A stretch of DNA of 38,679 nt from Desulfurococcales archaeon (GCA_027048265.1 JALTXS010000161.1:1-38679); one strand, 5' to 3'; shown: positions 17,018-27,215, numbered from the stretch's first letter. Notes: generated by a model from the letters alone, not told the origin. Numbers and translations are program-made.

Positions 17018-18198
17018 CAGGCCTCACCTCCTTCCTCCATCTTGCGGGCGAGTTCAACTGCCATTTTCGCTCCCTCCTCCATCGTCTTGGCTATGTGCAA
17101 CTTTATGCCCGTCTCGCGTATGAAGTCTTCAAGTATCTTACGACCCTCCTCCTCATTTGTGCCAGCGAGCCTAATGACTATGGGTACTCCAATCTCCATC
17201 TCGGAGAGGGCCTTGACTATACCCCTTGCTACCTCGTCGCACCGGGTTATTCCCCCGAATATGTTAATGAATATCACCTTGACGTTCTTGTCCATTAGTA
17301 TTGTTTCTATGGCCTTCTTCACGACCTCGCTGCTCGCACCGCCTCCCACGTCGAGGAAGTTGGCCGGCTTACCCCCCATTATGTATATCAGGTCCATGGT
17401 GGCCATAGACATGCCCGCGCCATTCGCTATCACTCCTATGTTTCCGTCGAGCTTGACATAGTTCAGACCCCTCTCAACAGCTATTCTCTCGAGCTGGTCC
17501 TCCTCCGTGTAGTCCCTGAGCTGTTCTAGGTCCTTGTGGCGGAAGAGCGCGTTGTCGTCTATGTTAAGACGGGCGTCGGCCGCAACTATCTTCCCATCTC
17601 CTGTCACGACCAGGGGGTTTATCTCAGTCAACTCCGCCTCGTAGGTGGTTAGTATCTCATACAGTTTCTTTGCTATTCTGAAAACCTCCTTGAAGTACTC
17701 GCTTGGCATACTTGCCTTGTAGAGGGCGTTTCTCACCTGGAAGTCCCATAGCCCATAGACGGGGTCTATGGTTGTCTTGGAAATCTTGTCCGGGTGTTTC
17801 GCCGCTATTTCTTCTATCTCCATCCCCCCAACGCTGCTGACTATGAGCGTGAAGCCCTTCTTCGCACGGTCGAGTACATAGCCCACGTACATTTCGCGGG
17901 CTATGTCGAGCTGTTCCTCTACGTATATCTTTTTGACAACATGGCCTTTGAAGACCCGGCCGAACAGCTCCTCAGCCACCCTACGGGCCTCCTCGGGGGA
18001 GTTTGCCAGCCTTATAGCACCCGCCTTGCCACGGCCTCCTACGAGTATCTGTGACTTTAGGACAACTTTGCCGCCGAGCTCGCGGGCGGCCTGCTCTACT
18101 TCCTCGGGGGTTGTGGCCAGCTTTCCCTTGGGTATGGGTATCCCGTGCTTGGCGAAGAACTGCTTAGCTTGGTACTCATGCAGTTTCAAGCCCGACAC
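17017..18198 (-). CDS. sucC: Succinyl-CoA synthetase beta subunit
   Basis: 393 aa; '[20 protein letters not shown]' ATP-grasp start, '[15 protein letters not shown]', '[13 protein letters not shown]'. TGATG overlap with sucD. Confidence 0.97.
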   Translation of the reverse strand: MSGLKLHEYQAKQFFAKHGIPIPKGKLATTPEEVEQAARELGGKVVLKSQILVGGRGKAGAIRLANSPEEARRVAEELFGRVFKGHVVKKIYVEEQLDIAREMYVGYVLDRAKKGFTLIVSSVGGMEIEEIAAKHPDKISKTTIDPVYGLWDFQVRNALYKASMPSEYFKEVFRIAKKLYEILTTYEAELTEINPLVVTGDGKIVAADARLNIDDNALFRHKDLEQLRDYTEEDQLERIAVERGLNYVKLDGNIGVIANGAGMSMATMDLIYIMGGKPANFLDVGGGASSEVVKKAIETILMDKNVKVIFINIFGGITRCDEVARGIVKALSEMEIGVPIVIRLAGTNEEEGRKILEDFIRETGIKLHIAKTMEEGAKMAVELARKMEEGGEA

Positions 18199-18237
18199 CG
18201 GGTCTAGTATATTGGCTTTGGAATGTTAATATTGTTA

Positions 18238-19428
18238 TTAGTTTTCCCCAGAGGGCTTTTCCTTCCACACGCGTGTACGGTGCCATCTTATTATGTCCTC
18301 AAGTGGGATGGACACCGGGCAAACCTGGCTGCAGCGGCCGCAGAGTAGACAGTAGAAGGAAAGCTCACTAGCAAGATCCGGGTCATGCACGATTGAGGTC
18401 CAGTTGAGCCCCATGGGCCCCCCGTAAACTGGGCCGCCCCAGTGGTTGGCGAGTTTTTCCCAAACGGGGCATTCGAACTGGCATCGTCCACACCTAACGC
18501 ATCTCAGCTGGGCTTTGAGAACGGGGTGCTTGCTGGCCTTTAGGCGCCCGTTGTCGAGCAATATGACGTCCAGCCTGCGGGGCCCCTGGGCGCCAAGGAC
18601 TCGCTTGTGCTCTATGTCGGCTGTGCTACTGGGCCCGGTTATTACGTTTATGTAGGTTGGGGGGAATATGCCCGCGTAGGCGGACTGGACTAGCACCATG
18701 TCCAGCGCTGTCCTTAGGTCGGGTAGTATCTTGTCAACCGGGACTATTGCAATATGATGCTCGACAACGCCTGATACTAGTCTAATGTTTCCCTCATTCT
18801 CAACCAGCACCAGGCTCCCAGTGTCAGCTGCTATCGCGTTGCCTCCAGTGACCCCCGTCTTGGCTGATAGTATCTTTATCCTTAGAAACTCTCTGGCAGC
18901 GTGCGCCAGTTTCTCCGGCTCCTCACTTCCCGGGTCCCTCCCCAGTCTACTTAACAACCGCCTGGCCTGAGACCGGGTTATGTGTATGGCTGGGGCTATA
19001 GTGTGCATGGGCTTCCCATTCTCGAGCTGTACTAGGAACTGCCCCAAATCGGTCTCCCAGACCTCCACCCCTCGTTTCTCCAGGTGTTCCCTCAACCCTA
19101 TTTCTTCTGCAGCCATACTCTTCGACATGACAACGAGGTCCACGCTCTGCGTTAGTTCATCGAATATCCTGAGCGCGTGGCTCGAGTCTCTCGCGAAGTG
19201 TGCCCCTGCGCCGGCTTTTTGGAGGCTGGCAAGGGTCTTGTCTATATAGTTTTCCAGGTCGCTGATTACCTGGTCCTCTACCTCTTTTATCCTCGCAGCC
19301 AGCTCCTCCAGCCAAGGGTTCTCCTTGAGCGCCTTTGAGACCCCCTGGCGGGCGTTGTTGGAGGCCCTCGCTATGCTCTCTTGGAACCTTCTGTCATCGA
19401 GAAGCTTGTAAACCTGGAGTATGAACAA
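18238..19428 (-). CDS. LUD-domain iron-sulfur protein (LutB-like)
   Basis: 396 aa; LUD-like 'GNAIAADTGSLVLVENEGNIRLVS', two ferredoxin-type clusters 'CVRCGRCQFECPVW' and 'CLLCGRCSQVCPVSI'. Confidence 0.85.
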   Translation of the reverse strand: MFILQVYKLLDDRRFQESIARASNNARQGVSKALKENPWLEELAARIKEVEDQVISDLENYIDKTLASLQKAGAGAHFARDSSHALRIFDELTQSVDLVVMSKSMAAEEIGLREHLEKRGVEVWETDLGQFLVQLENGKPMHTIAPAIHITRSQARRLLSRLGRDPGSEEPEKLAHAAREFLRIKILSAKTGVTGGNAIAADTGSLVLVENEGNIRLVSGVVEHHIAIVPVDKILPDLRTALDMVLVQSAYAGIFPPTYINVITGPSSTADIEHKRVLGAQGPRRLDVILLDNGRLKASKHPVLKAQLRCVRCGRCQFECPVWEKLANHWGGPVYGGPMGLNWTSIVHDPDLASELSFYCLLCGRCSQVCPVSIPLEDIIRWHRTRVWKEKPSGEN

Positions 19429-19466
19429 GATGGACGCCCCTTGTAGGGGATGTTGGGTGTTGTTTA

Positions 19467-21578
19467 TTGTCGCTGACGATTTATATCTTCGACACTGATA
19501 TTCTAGCCTGTCAGAGCCCGCCTGGCGCTAGGGAGGGGTTAGGCTTGTCCGCCGGCCTTGTGGGCATTGAGCACTTCCTCTACGTCGAGGACCTCGAGCC
19601 TCTTGTTTACGTATTCACTCTTGCTGTAGCTATTGTTCTTGTGTATGGGTTCTCCAGGTATTCTAGAAGGTGGTTTGGCAAGGCCTTCTACCTACCCAAG
19701 CCCAATAGAATTGCAGAACGCTTGGGGAGGCTCTTTTCTCACTCCTTGCTACAGGCGAAGGTTCTCCAGAAGATGTTCGAGGGAGCCATTCATGCTCTGA
19801 TCTTCTATGGAATGCTCCTCCTCTTCATAGCTACGTTTTTAAGGGGAATAGAATTCGAGATTACACTCAGGCTCTTTGACGAGAGGTTCCTTGTAGATGG
19901 TGTTTATAGGGCTTTTAAGCTTATGGCAGTCTCCGGAGGCCTTATGGCGCTTGCTGGCATAGTGTTGGCTTTTTATAGAAGGGCCAGGGGCCTGACCACG
20001 GGTCTTCCACAGTCACGTGAGGACTACGCGGTGCTACTGCTTCTCGGAGTGATACTGGTTACTGGTTTTATACTGGATGCAATTAACACGATTGCCTATA
20101 GGAGGGAGTGGATAGGATACTGGGACCCCATAGGCATGTATCTGTCGGGACTCTTCCAGGGAATGGATGAGGATGCTCTGCGTCAGCTCTACAGGGGACT
20201 GTGGCTTTTCCACCTGGGCATCGCGATGACCGGTATTGCTCTCCTGCCCTTCACCAAGCTATCCCACATAGTTGTCAGCGGTATTCTGAACATATTCTAC
20301 TCTAGGTTGGAACACCCTTCTGCGTTCAAGCCTGTGGATAACCTGGAGAAGGCTGTGGAGACAGGGGAGCTGGGTATAGTCAAGCTCTCTCACACAACTT
20401 GGAAGCAGAGGATGGACTACGACGCCTGCACGAAGTGCGCCCGCTGCCACAACGCGTGCCCAGCGAACATAAGCGGCAAACCTTTGTCCCCTATGAGGAT
20501 GGTCCTAGACATGAGGCAGGCCATGGACAGGGGAGACTGGGACAAGGATATAGAAGCGATAATGGAGCCCGACATATTCTGGTCCTGTGTGATGTGCGGC
20601 GCCTGTGTATACGAGTGCCCCGTGGACATACACCATGTGGAGACGATCCTTGACGCTAGGAGGGGTCTTTACGCCAAGGGGGGGAATGTGCCAGAGGGCC
20701 TCCTCCAGCTATCCTATAACATAATGAGGACGGGCAACGCGTATGGCATGAACCCTGTGGACCGAGAGGAGTGGATAAGGAGTCTAGAGGAGAGGGGCCT
20801 GGCGGAGGTGGCAAGAGAGGGAGAGGAATACGACGTTCTCTACTGGACAGGCTGTAACGTGTCCTACGACCCCAATCTTAGGGGCGTGGGCGAGAGTCTT
20901 CTAAAGCTCCTGAAAACAGCAGGTCTTAGGGTCGCCGTACTTGCTGAGGAGCAGTGTTGTGGAGAGCCGGTGAGGAGGGCAGGAGACGAACTTATGTTCG
21001 CTGAGGTTGCCAAGACCAACTATGAGGCCCTGAAAAGATACAAGTTCAAGAAACTGCTCGTTAACTGCCCCCACGGGTACAATGTTTTCAAGCATGAGTA
21101 CCCACTATACGGCTACGAACTCGACGTAGTACATCACACCCTGCTCTTAGACCAACTAGTAAAGGAGGGTAGGCTACCCAAGCCCGTTGCCAACGCGTAC
21201 AAGGATGTAACCTACCACGACCCCTGCTATCTGGGAAGATGGAACGGGCACTTCGAAGAGCCGCGGAACCTACTGCGTAACGTTAAGGGTCTCCGGCTAA
21301 AAGAGATGCCCCGGAACAGGGAAAGGAGTTTCTGCTGTGGAGCGGGAGGGGCTCACGGGTTCTTCGAGCTGAAAAAAGGTAAACGGATTAGCAGAATAAG
21401 GGCGGAGGAGGCCGCCAGCACAGGCGCCAAAGTTGTTGCCGTTGCCTGCCCCTTCTGTAACGCTATGTTCAGGAGCGAGGCAAGTGACCTCGGGTTTGAG
21501 GTAAAGGATATAGCAGAGATACTGGCTCAGGGGCTGGAGGAGAAAGGAGTTGAGAAGCTTCCTAAAAATGGGGGCTAG
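19467..21578 (+). CDS. Membrane-bound Fe-S oxidoreductase: HdrE/NarI-like membrane domain + two [4Fe-4S] + two CCG domains (HdrD/GlpC/EMO-like)
   Basis: 703 aa; several N-terminal TM helices, 'CTKCARCHNACP', 'CVMCGACVYECPVD', CCG motifs 'EEQCCGEPVRR' and 'RSFCCGAGGAHGFFE', 'CPFC'. TTG 19467 may not be the true start; a downstream TTG/GTG is possible. Confidence 0.88.
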   Translation: MSLTIYIFDTDILACQSPPGAREGLGLSAGLVGIEHFLYVEDLEPLVYVFTLAVAIVLVYGFSRYSRRWFGKAFYLPKPNRIAERLGRLFSHSLLQAKVLQKMFEGAIHALIFYGMLLLFIATFLRGIEFEITLRLFDERFLVDGVYRAFKLMAVSGGLMALAGIVLAFYRRARGLTTGLPQSREDYAVLLLLGVILVTGFILDAINTIAYRREWIGYWDPIGMYLSGLFQGMDEDALRQLYRGLWLFHLGIAMTGIALLPFTKLSHIVVSGILNIFYSRLEHPSAFKPVDNLEKAVETGELGIVKLSHTTWKQRMDYDACTKCARCHNACPANISGKPLSPMRMVLDMRQAMDRGDWDKDIEAIMEPDIFWSCVMCGACVYECPVDIHHVETILDARRGLYAKGGNVPEGLLQLSYNIMRTGNAYGMNPVDREEWIRSLEERGLAEVAREGEEYDVLYWTGCNVSYDPNLRGVGESLLKLLKTAGLRVAVLAEEQCCGEPVRRAGDELMFAEVAKTNYEALKRYKFKKLLVNCPHGYNVFKHEYPLYGYELDVVHHTLLLDQLVKEGRLPKPVANAYKDVTYHDPCYLGRWNGHFEEPRNLLRNVKGLRLKEMPRNRERSFCCGAGGAHGFFELKKGKRISRIRAEEAASTGAKVVAVACPFCNAMFRSEASDLGFEVKDIAEILAQGLEEKGVEKLPKNGG

Positions 21579-23563
21579 CGTCCTTTGAACTTTGGCTTTC
21601 TCTTTTCCATGAAAGCTGTTATCCCCTCGACAACGTCATCCGTGCTGAATAGTAGCCCGAAATAGCTGCTCTCTAGGAACATGCCGCTCCAAATGCTCGT
21701 CTCTCTACCCACCTGAATGGAGTACTTTGCCGCCAGCAGGGCAAGCGGGGGCTTCTCCGCCAGCTTTAGCCCCAGTGTACGTGCCTCCGACTCGAGCTTC
21801 TCTGGGGGGACCACTTTGTCGACAGCACCTATCTTAAGTGCCTCGCTGGCTGGGATCATGTCCCCAGTGTAGATGAGTTCTTTTGCTTTGCTTGGACCCA
21901 CAAGTCTCGGTAGTCTCAGAGTCCCCCCGGCTCCCGGTATTATGCCCAGGTTTATCTCGGGCTGCCCGAGCATTGCTGTCTCCGACGCTATCCTGAAGTC
22001 TCCTGCCATTGCCAGCTCCATTCCACCGCCTAGGCAGAAGCCATTAATGGCCATTATGACGGGCTTGGTGTAGTATTCTATCTTGAACAGGAGCTCCTGG
22101 AATCTCCTTGAGAGTATTGCAGCCTTAAATGGGGATAACCCTACGAACTGGTTAACATCTGCTCCTGCACTGAAGGCCTTACCATTCCCCGTTATTATGA
22201 GTACTCTTATGTCCTCGTTTTCTTCCAACTCGTCTAGTGTTTGGGAGAGCTCCTGGAGCAACTTTGGAGATAGCGCGTTTAGCTTGTTCGGCCTGTTGAG
22301 CACAACCCACGCCAGGGGGGGTTCGAGCTTTATTAAGAGCGTGTCCTTTTCAATGGTCTGTACTTCACGGTACTCGTAGAAACCCTTGCCAGTCTTCCTC
22401 CCCAGTTTTCCTTCCTCGACCATCTTCCTGAGCAGCGGGTCGGGCTTGTACTCTTCCCACCCTGTTTCCTTATACATTTCCTCAAGTGTTTGAACAATGG
22501 TGTCTATCCCCAGGTCATCAGCGTACTCGAAAACCCCCTTGGGGTAGCCCAGTCCAAGTTTCACCGCCTTGTCAATATCGTCCCTGGTTGCAATATTTTC
22601 ACGCAGGAGGTAGGCAGCCTCGTTTATCGCTGGGGCAATGACGTAAAGGGGGTCTACGTTTTCTCCCTTCTCCTTAGGTATATTGGGCCGAGCGTATACG
22701 CCTGGCTTGGGGTACTCGTAAAAGCCCTTGCCAGTCTTCATGCCAAGCTCGTTTTTCTTGAACTTCTCCTCAAATAGGGGACAAGGGTTGCTCTTGAAGC
22801 CACGCTCACTCATTGCCTTGAAGACGTAGTAGAAGACATCTATCCCACTGTAATCGGCTAGTTCGAAAGCTCCCATGGGAAAGCCCAGTTTATACTTAAG
22901 CGCGCTGTCCACTGCTATGTGGTCTGGCGCCTTTCCACTAACAACCATCCAGCAGGCCGCGTTCATCACACGTGCGAGTATCCTGTTTACAATGAAGCCC
23001 GGCACGTCCTTGTTCACAACCACCGGCTGCTTGCCGAACTTCTTGGCCAACTCCACGGTGGTTGCCAGAGTCTGATCGCTTGTCTTCTCCCCTCTAATGA
23101 CCTCCACAAGGGGCATAAGTGGGGGTGGGTTGAAGAAATGCATTCCCACAACCTTTTCAGGCCTACTGGTAGAGGCCGCTATCTCAGTTATAGGGAGGCT
23201 GCTTGTGTTCGTCGCAAGTATCGCGTGGTCCGGGGTCACTCTGTCTGCCGTCTGGAATATTTTTGTCTTCAAGTCTAGCTTCTCAGGAACAGCTTCTATC
23301 ATGAAGTCTGCTCCATTCAAAGCCTCTTCCAGGTTTGTAGTGGTCGTGATGCGGGACATTACATCCTCTACGCTTTCCCTAAGAACTCCTTTATCGCTAA
23401 GCTTCTGTAAGCTCCACCTTATCTTCTCGAGAGCATTCCTAAGTATGTCGTCCGAAATGTCCGTCAGGGCCACCTGGAACCCCGACATGGCAGCGACTTC
23501 AGCAATTCCGTGGCCCATGGTGCCTGCTCCTATGACCGCTATCTTCCTTATATCTCCGGGCAA
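21575..23563 (-). CDS. Fused 3-hydroxyacyl-CoA dehydrogenase / enoyl-CoA hydratase (crotonase)
   Basis: 662 aa; N-terminal 'KIAVIGAGTMGHGIAEVAA', 'MHFFNPPPLMPLVEVI', tandem C-terminal HCDH domains, C-terminal crotonase 'NKLNALSPKLLQEL', 'GKAFSAGADV', 'LGIIPGAGGT'. Confidence 0.96.
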   Translation of the reverse strand: MPGDIRKIAVIGAGTMGHGIAEVAAMSGFQVALTDISDDILRNALEKIRWSLQKLSDKGVLRESVEDVMSRITTTTNLEEALNGADFMIEAVPEKLDLKTKIFQTADRVTPDHAILATNTSSLPITEIAASTSRPEKVVGMHFFNPPPLMPLVEVIRGEKTSDQTLATTVELAKKFGKQPVVVNKDVPGFIVNRILARVMNAACWMVVSGKAPDHIAVDSALKYKLGFPMGAFELADYSGIDVFYYVFKAMSERGFKSNPCPLFEEKFKKNELGMKTGKGFYEYPKPGVYARPNIPKEKGENVDPLYVIAPAINEAAYLLRENIATRDDIDKAVKLGLGYPKGVFEYADDLGIDTIVQTLEEMYKETGWEEYKPDPLLRKMVEEGKLGRKTGKGFYEYREVQTIEKDTLLIKLEPPLAWVVLNRPNKLNALSPKLLQELSQTLDELEENEDIRVLIITGNGKAFSAGADVNQFVGLSPFKAAILSRRFQELLFKIEYYTKPVIMAINGFCLGGGMELAMAGDFRIASETAMLGQPEINLGIIPGAGGTLRLPRLVGPSKAKELIYTGDMIPASEALKIGAVDKVVPPEKLESEARTLGLKLAEKPPLALLAAKYSIQVGRETSIWSGMFLESSYFGLLFSTDDVVEGITAFMEKRKPKFKGR

Positions 23564-23595
23564 GTTTATTCACCCTTTTTGAAGACGTGGCTTGT

Positions 23596-24804
23596 TTAGG
23601 TAATGTTTATGGGGGCTCCAAACACTTGGCGCATGAGCTCCCTTATTATGTTGAGCCGCTGTATGTCATTAGTGCCCTCATAGATGGTCGTTATCAGGGT
23701 ATCCCTAAGGTACCTCTCCACACCCGTCTCCACATCAACACCGTATCCTCCGTGTATCTTTATGGCATGGGCGGACGCCTCCTCCGCCACTTCCGTGGCG
23801 AAGGTCTTTGCAAGGCTCGCAGCCATCACGTACTCCCTTCGCTTCTGGTTGGCCAAAGTGGCGGCCCAGTATACTAGGAGCCGCGCGGCCTCTAGTTTTA
23901 TGAGCATATCTGCCAACTTGAAGGCGACGGCTTCGAAGCCAATTATAGGCCTACCAAAGGCCTCCCTCTGCATAGCATAGTTGAGGCTCTTCTCAAACAC
24001 CGCCTGGGCTATACCAACAGCCTGGGCTGCTATGTTGACCCTGCCATGGTTGTATGTGTTCACGGCTACCTTGAAGCCCTCGCCAATTGGTCCCAGTACA
24101 TTCTCCTCGGGAACCTTCACGTCCTCGAGTATGAGTTCATGGGGATGCTCTCCCCTCAGGCCAGTGACGTTTATCTTCTGCCCTACCTTGAAACCCGGCG
24201 TGTCCCTCTCGACTATGAAGAACGTGATACCCTTCCACCTCTTGTCCTGGGGAGGAGGGCTGGTCCTAGCGCTCACGACGAAGAATTCTGCCCTATCAGC
24301 CCCTGTTATGAACATCTTCCTCCCATTTATGACCCAATGGCCATTGACCTTCTTGGCGGTGGTCCTGATTCCCGCTATGTCGCTCCCGGCCCAGGGCTCT
24401 GTGTTGGCATGCGCCGCCAGTTTCTCTCCCCTGGCCACCGGGGGTATGTACTTCCTCTTCTGCTCCTCCGTTCCGTAGAGAAGGACGGGGACAACAAACA
24501 GCCCGTGCACGGTAACGGCTGTGCCAAAGGCCGGGCTAACCCGCGATATCTCCTCCATCATGAGAACCGTGTTCATATGGTCAGCTCCCTGGCCACCATA
24601 CTCTTCGGGAATACCTACGCCAAACAAGCCCAGCTGCGCCGCTTTCTCGAACAGTTCGTCGGGGATATGATTGTTCTTCTCAATCTCCATGGCTATTGGC
24701 TCGAGCTCTTTTTCCACGAACTCCCTAATGGTCTTCCTGAAAAGCTCGTGCTCCTCGGAAAGTTTTATGTTGAAGTCTAGGGAGGAGTTAAAGGGGAAAA
24801 CCAT
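23596..24804 (-). CDS. Acyl-CoA dehydrogenase
   Basis: 402 aa; 'AHANTEPWAGSDIAGIRTTA', 'YAMQREAFGRPIIGFEAVAFKLADM', 'KIHGGYGVDVETGVERYLRD', 'IYEGTNDIQRLNI'. Confidence 0.97.
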   Translation of the reverse strand: MVFPFNSSLDFNIKLSEEHELFRKTIREFVEKELEPIAMEIEKNNHIPDELFEKAAQLGLFGVGIPEEYGGQGADHMNTVLMMEEISRVSPAFGTAVTVHGLFVVPVLLYGTEEQKRKYIPPVARGEKLAAHANTEPWAGSDIAGIRTTAKKVNGHWVINGRKMFITGADRAEFFVVSARTSPPPQDKRWKGITFFIVERDTPGFKVGQKINVTGLRGEHPHELILEDVKVPEENVLGPIGEGFKVAVNTYNHGRVNIAAQAVGIAQAVFEKSLNYAMQREAFGRPIIGFEAVAFKLADMLIKLEAARLLVYWAATLANQKRREYVMAASLAKTFATEVAEEASAHAIKIHGGYGVDVETGVERYLRDTLITTIYEGTNDIQRLNIIRELMRQVFGAPINIT

Positions 24805-24889
24805 TCCAGCTTCACCTCTCGCTAACTCGGGGGATGTTCGCCGTGTTGAAAAATGGGTATGCTCTGGAGATAAATGTTCCTCTAAAAAC

Positions 24890-25438
24890 CTAGTCGTTCA
24901 CAGGGACTATCTCGTAGGTGAGGTAACCCTCGGGCTGCCTCTTCACAACCTCTATCCTAACCCTCATGCCCACCTTTAGTCTCTTAGGGTCTTTTTCTCT
25001 GACCCATGCCGTCACGTTTATGCCTTCCTTAAGACGGGCAATACCCACGATGTAGTCATCGTAGTGCGCGAAGCTGGCTGGCTTTATGTTTATAACTGTA
25101 AAGGTCAGTAGCTCTCCCTCCCTGCTTAATTCCATCCATTGCATCTCGCTTTTCCTGCACGTGGGGCAGAATGACTGCGGCGGGAAGTATATAGTGCCGC
25201 ACTTACTACACTTGGTGGCCATTAGCTTCCCGTCCATAAGCCCGTCGTAGAAGGGCTTTATCTTCTCCACGGATATCGTGTACTTAAGCCTCAGCTCTCT
25301 CTGGTCAACCCATAAGGCCGCCCCAGTCTTCTGGTCAGGCACGATTGGGAGGCCTGTGGCCTGTTTTATGGACTCGACGAATTGCTCGAACTGTTTGAGG
25401 GCCTCCTCCATGGCCTCTTTCTGGCTCTTCTGACCCAA
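24890..25438 (-). CDS. DUF35/OB-fold zinc-ribbon protein (acyl-CoA-associated)
   Basis: 182 aa; zinc ribbon 'MATKCSKCGTIYFPPQSFCPTCRKSEMQW' followed by an OB-fold-like region. Confidence 0.9.
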   Translation of the reverse strand: MGQKSQKEAMEEALKQFEQFVESIKQATGLPIVPDQKTGAALWVDQRELRLKYTISVEKIKPFYDGLMDGKLMATKCSKCGTIYFPPQSFCPTCRKSEMQWMELSREGELLTFTVINIKPASFAHYDDYIVGIARLKEGINVTAWVREKDPKRLKVGMRVRIEVVKRQPEGYLTYEIVPVND

Positions 25439-25444
25439 GGCGTT

Positions 25445-26644
25445 TCACCCCCTGGGCTTATCCAGGCTATATATGTTGACATAGGCATAGTGACCTGTCC
25501 CACCAATGTTATGGGACAGGGCCCAGCCCCTCTCTATTACAGCCTGCCTCTCTTTTTCGACCTCCTGCCTAAGCTGCTTGGTCAGCTCCACAGCCATGCC
25601 CACACCCGTAGCAGCGATCGGATGGCCCTTGGCCTTGAGACCGCCGCTAAGGTTGACCTGAATTGGGCCTCCAACGTAGGTTTGCTCCTCTCTTATTAGG
25701 TTAACACCTTCGCCTCTCTTGGCGAATCCGAGGTCTTCGTACGCGAGTATCTCAGCGATGGTGAAACAGTCGTGAACCTCGGCCACGTCGAAGTATTTAA
25801 TCGGGTTACTTGGGTCCACACCCGCCTTCCTGTAGGCCATGTGAGCCGCCTCAACCGCTGCTCTTAGGCTTAGGAAGTTGTCCCTCTTGCTCAAGTTGCT
25901 CGTATCAGAAGCGTGGCCAATGGCCCTTATCCACACAGGTGTATCGGTTAGCTTCCGGGCAACGTCCTCCGATGCAAGTATGGCTGCGGCACTACCGTCG
26001 GTTATTGGGGAGCTGTCGAGAAGCTTCAGAGGCCAAGCCACGTATCGGGACTTCATGCACTCTTCCAGTGTTATCTTTTTGGGGAACTGGGCCTTTGGAT
26101 TGTATGAGCCATAATAGTGGTTCTTAACAGCTACCCTGCACAGGTCCTCCTCCGTGGCTCCGTATTTGTGCATGTATGCTGTCGCGTAAAGTGCGTAGTA
26201 TCCGGGGAATGTCAGGCCGAAGTTCTGGAACTCCCAGAAGTAGTTACCAGCTCTCCCTATGAACTCTACCACGGTGGGTGTGGGTGACTCGTTCATCTTC
26301 TCTATGCCCAGCGCCAGTACAATGTCAGCCTGACCACTCGCTATAATGTCATGGGCCAGCTTAATAGCCGAGCTTCCGGAGGCGCATGCAGCCTCCACGC
26401 GAGCAGTACCCTTAGGCGTGAGCCCACAGTACTCCCCCACAACTACAGCTGGGAGAGGCTCGCTACTCCACCCACCAGCGTTTGAAACAATAAAGTATTC
26501 TATGTCCTTCTGCTCCAAGCCCGCGTCGTCCAGGGCCTGGGAGACGCTTTCCCAGGCAAGCTCAGGGAAACTCACATCGTGCCTAACACCGAATTTAGAG
26601 TGACCTACCCCAACTATTGCAACGTTACGCACCAAGTCGGGCAC
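25445..26644 (-). CDS. Thiolase-family protein (acetyl-CoA acetyltransferase / lipid-transfer-protein type)
   Basis: 399 aa; 'RVEAACASGSSAIKLAHDII', 'AEVHDCFTIAEILAYEDLG', 'NLSGGLKAKGHPIAATGVGMAVEL'. Confidence 0.94.
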   Translation of the reverse strand: MPDLVRNVAIVGVGHSKFGVRHDVSFPELAWESVSQALDDAGLEQKDIEYFIVSNAGGWSSEPLPAVVVGEYCGLTPKGTARVEAACASGSSAIKLAHDIIASGQADIVLALGIEKMNESPTPTVVEFIGRAGNYFWEFQNFGLTFPGYYALYATAYMHKYGATEEDLCRVAVKNHYYGSYNPKAQFPKKITLEECMKSRYVAWPLKLLDSSPITDGSAAAILASEDVARKLTDTPVWIRAIGHASDTSNLSKRDNFLSLRAAVEAAHMAYRKAGVDPSNPIKYFDVAEVHDCFTIAEILAYEDLGFAKRGEGVNLIREEQTYVGGPIQVNLSGGLKAKGHPIAATGVGMAVELTKQLRQEVEKERQAVIERGWALSHNIGGTGHYAYVNIYSLDKPRG

Positions 26645-26704
26645 CCTCCAGCAGGAGCATCTGGTAGTAGAAGTTGTGTTCTCTATTGGAGAATATGTTG
26701 TCCT

Positions 26705-26722
26705 CTTTATTTAAATTTAAAA
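26705..26722 (+). promoter_or_regulatory. Putative TATA element in the thiolase/SCP2 divergent intergenic region
   Basis: TCTTTATTTAAATTTAAAATAA-type AT-rich element upstream of GTG 26776. Confidence 0.35.
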
Positions 26723-26775
26723 TAAATAAGAATAAATACAGAACCAGTGAACCATATTTCACACGGTGGATACCC

Positions 26776-27114
26776 GTGAGTGAGGAACTCCTTGCCCTTG
26801 CGAAAGGCGTGCTGGACAAGGCCAAGGCGAAGATGGCTGATGAGATAAAGGCCTGGAACAAGTCGTTCCAGATAGAGACCGAGGAGGGCGACAAGTTCTT
26901 CATAAAGATAGCAGATGGGGAGATTACACTAGACAAGGGGGAAATCGAGCGTCCCACCGCTACTCTTAAAATGAGCAGGGAGGTCTTGGAGAAGATTTTG
27001 AAAGGAGAAATGGACGCTATGGCCGCCTTTATAAGGGGAAAGATGAAGATTACCGGCAATGTTATCGAGACAGCTAATTTGAGGAAACTGATAGAGGCAG
27101 GGATAAAGGGCTAG
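26776..27114 (+). CDS. SCP2 sterol-binding-domain-like protein
   Basis: Likely GTG start 'VSEELLALAKGVL...WNKSFQIETEEGDKFFIKIADGEITLDKGEIERPTATLKMSREVLEKILKGEMDAMAAFIRGKMKITGNV'. The track start at 26674 would include the AT-rich promoter region. Confidence 0.85.
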   Translation: MSEELLALAKGVLDKAKAKMADEIKAWNKSFQIETEEGDKFFIKIADGEITLDKGEIERPTATLKMSREVLEKILKGEMDAMAAFIRGKMKITGNVIETANLRKLIEAGIKG

Positions 27115-27215
27115 CCACATGCGTGGCAATTTCTAACCTAAAATCACAGTATTTATTATATATTGTTTCTTTGAAAGCTACATATTCTCCGCAGATGTTC
27201 TACATTGAGAGTTCC

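Noticed and set aside
16871-17461. Plus-strand 196-aa ORF opposite sucC/sucD
   Set aside because: Antisense to highly conserved succinyl-CoA synthetase genes; low-complexity composition.
24046-24780. 244-aa plus-strand ORF opposite the acyl-CoA dehydrogenase
   Set aside because: Antisense shadow in GC-biased coding sequence; no domain motif.
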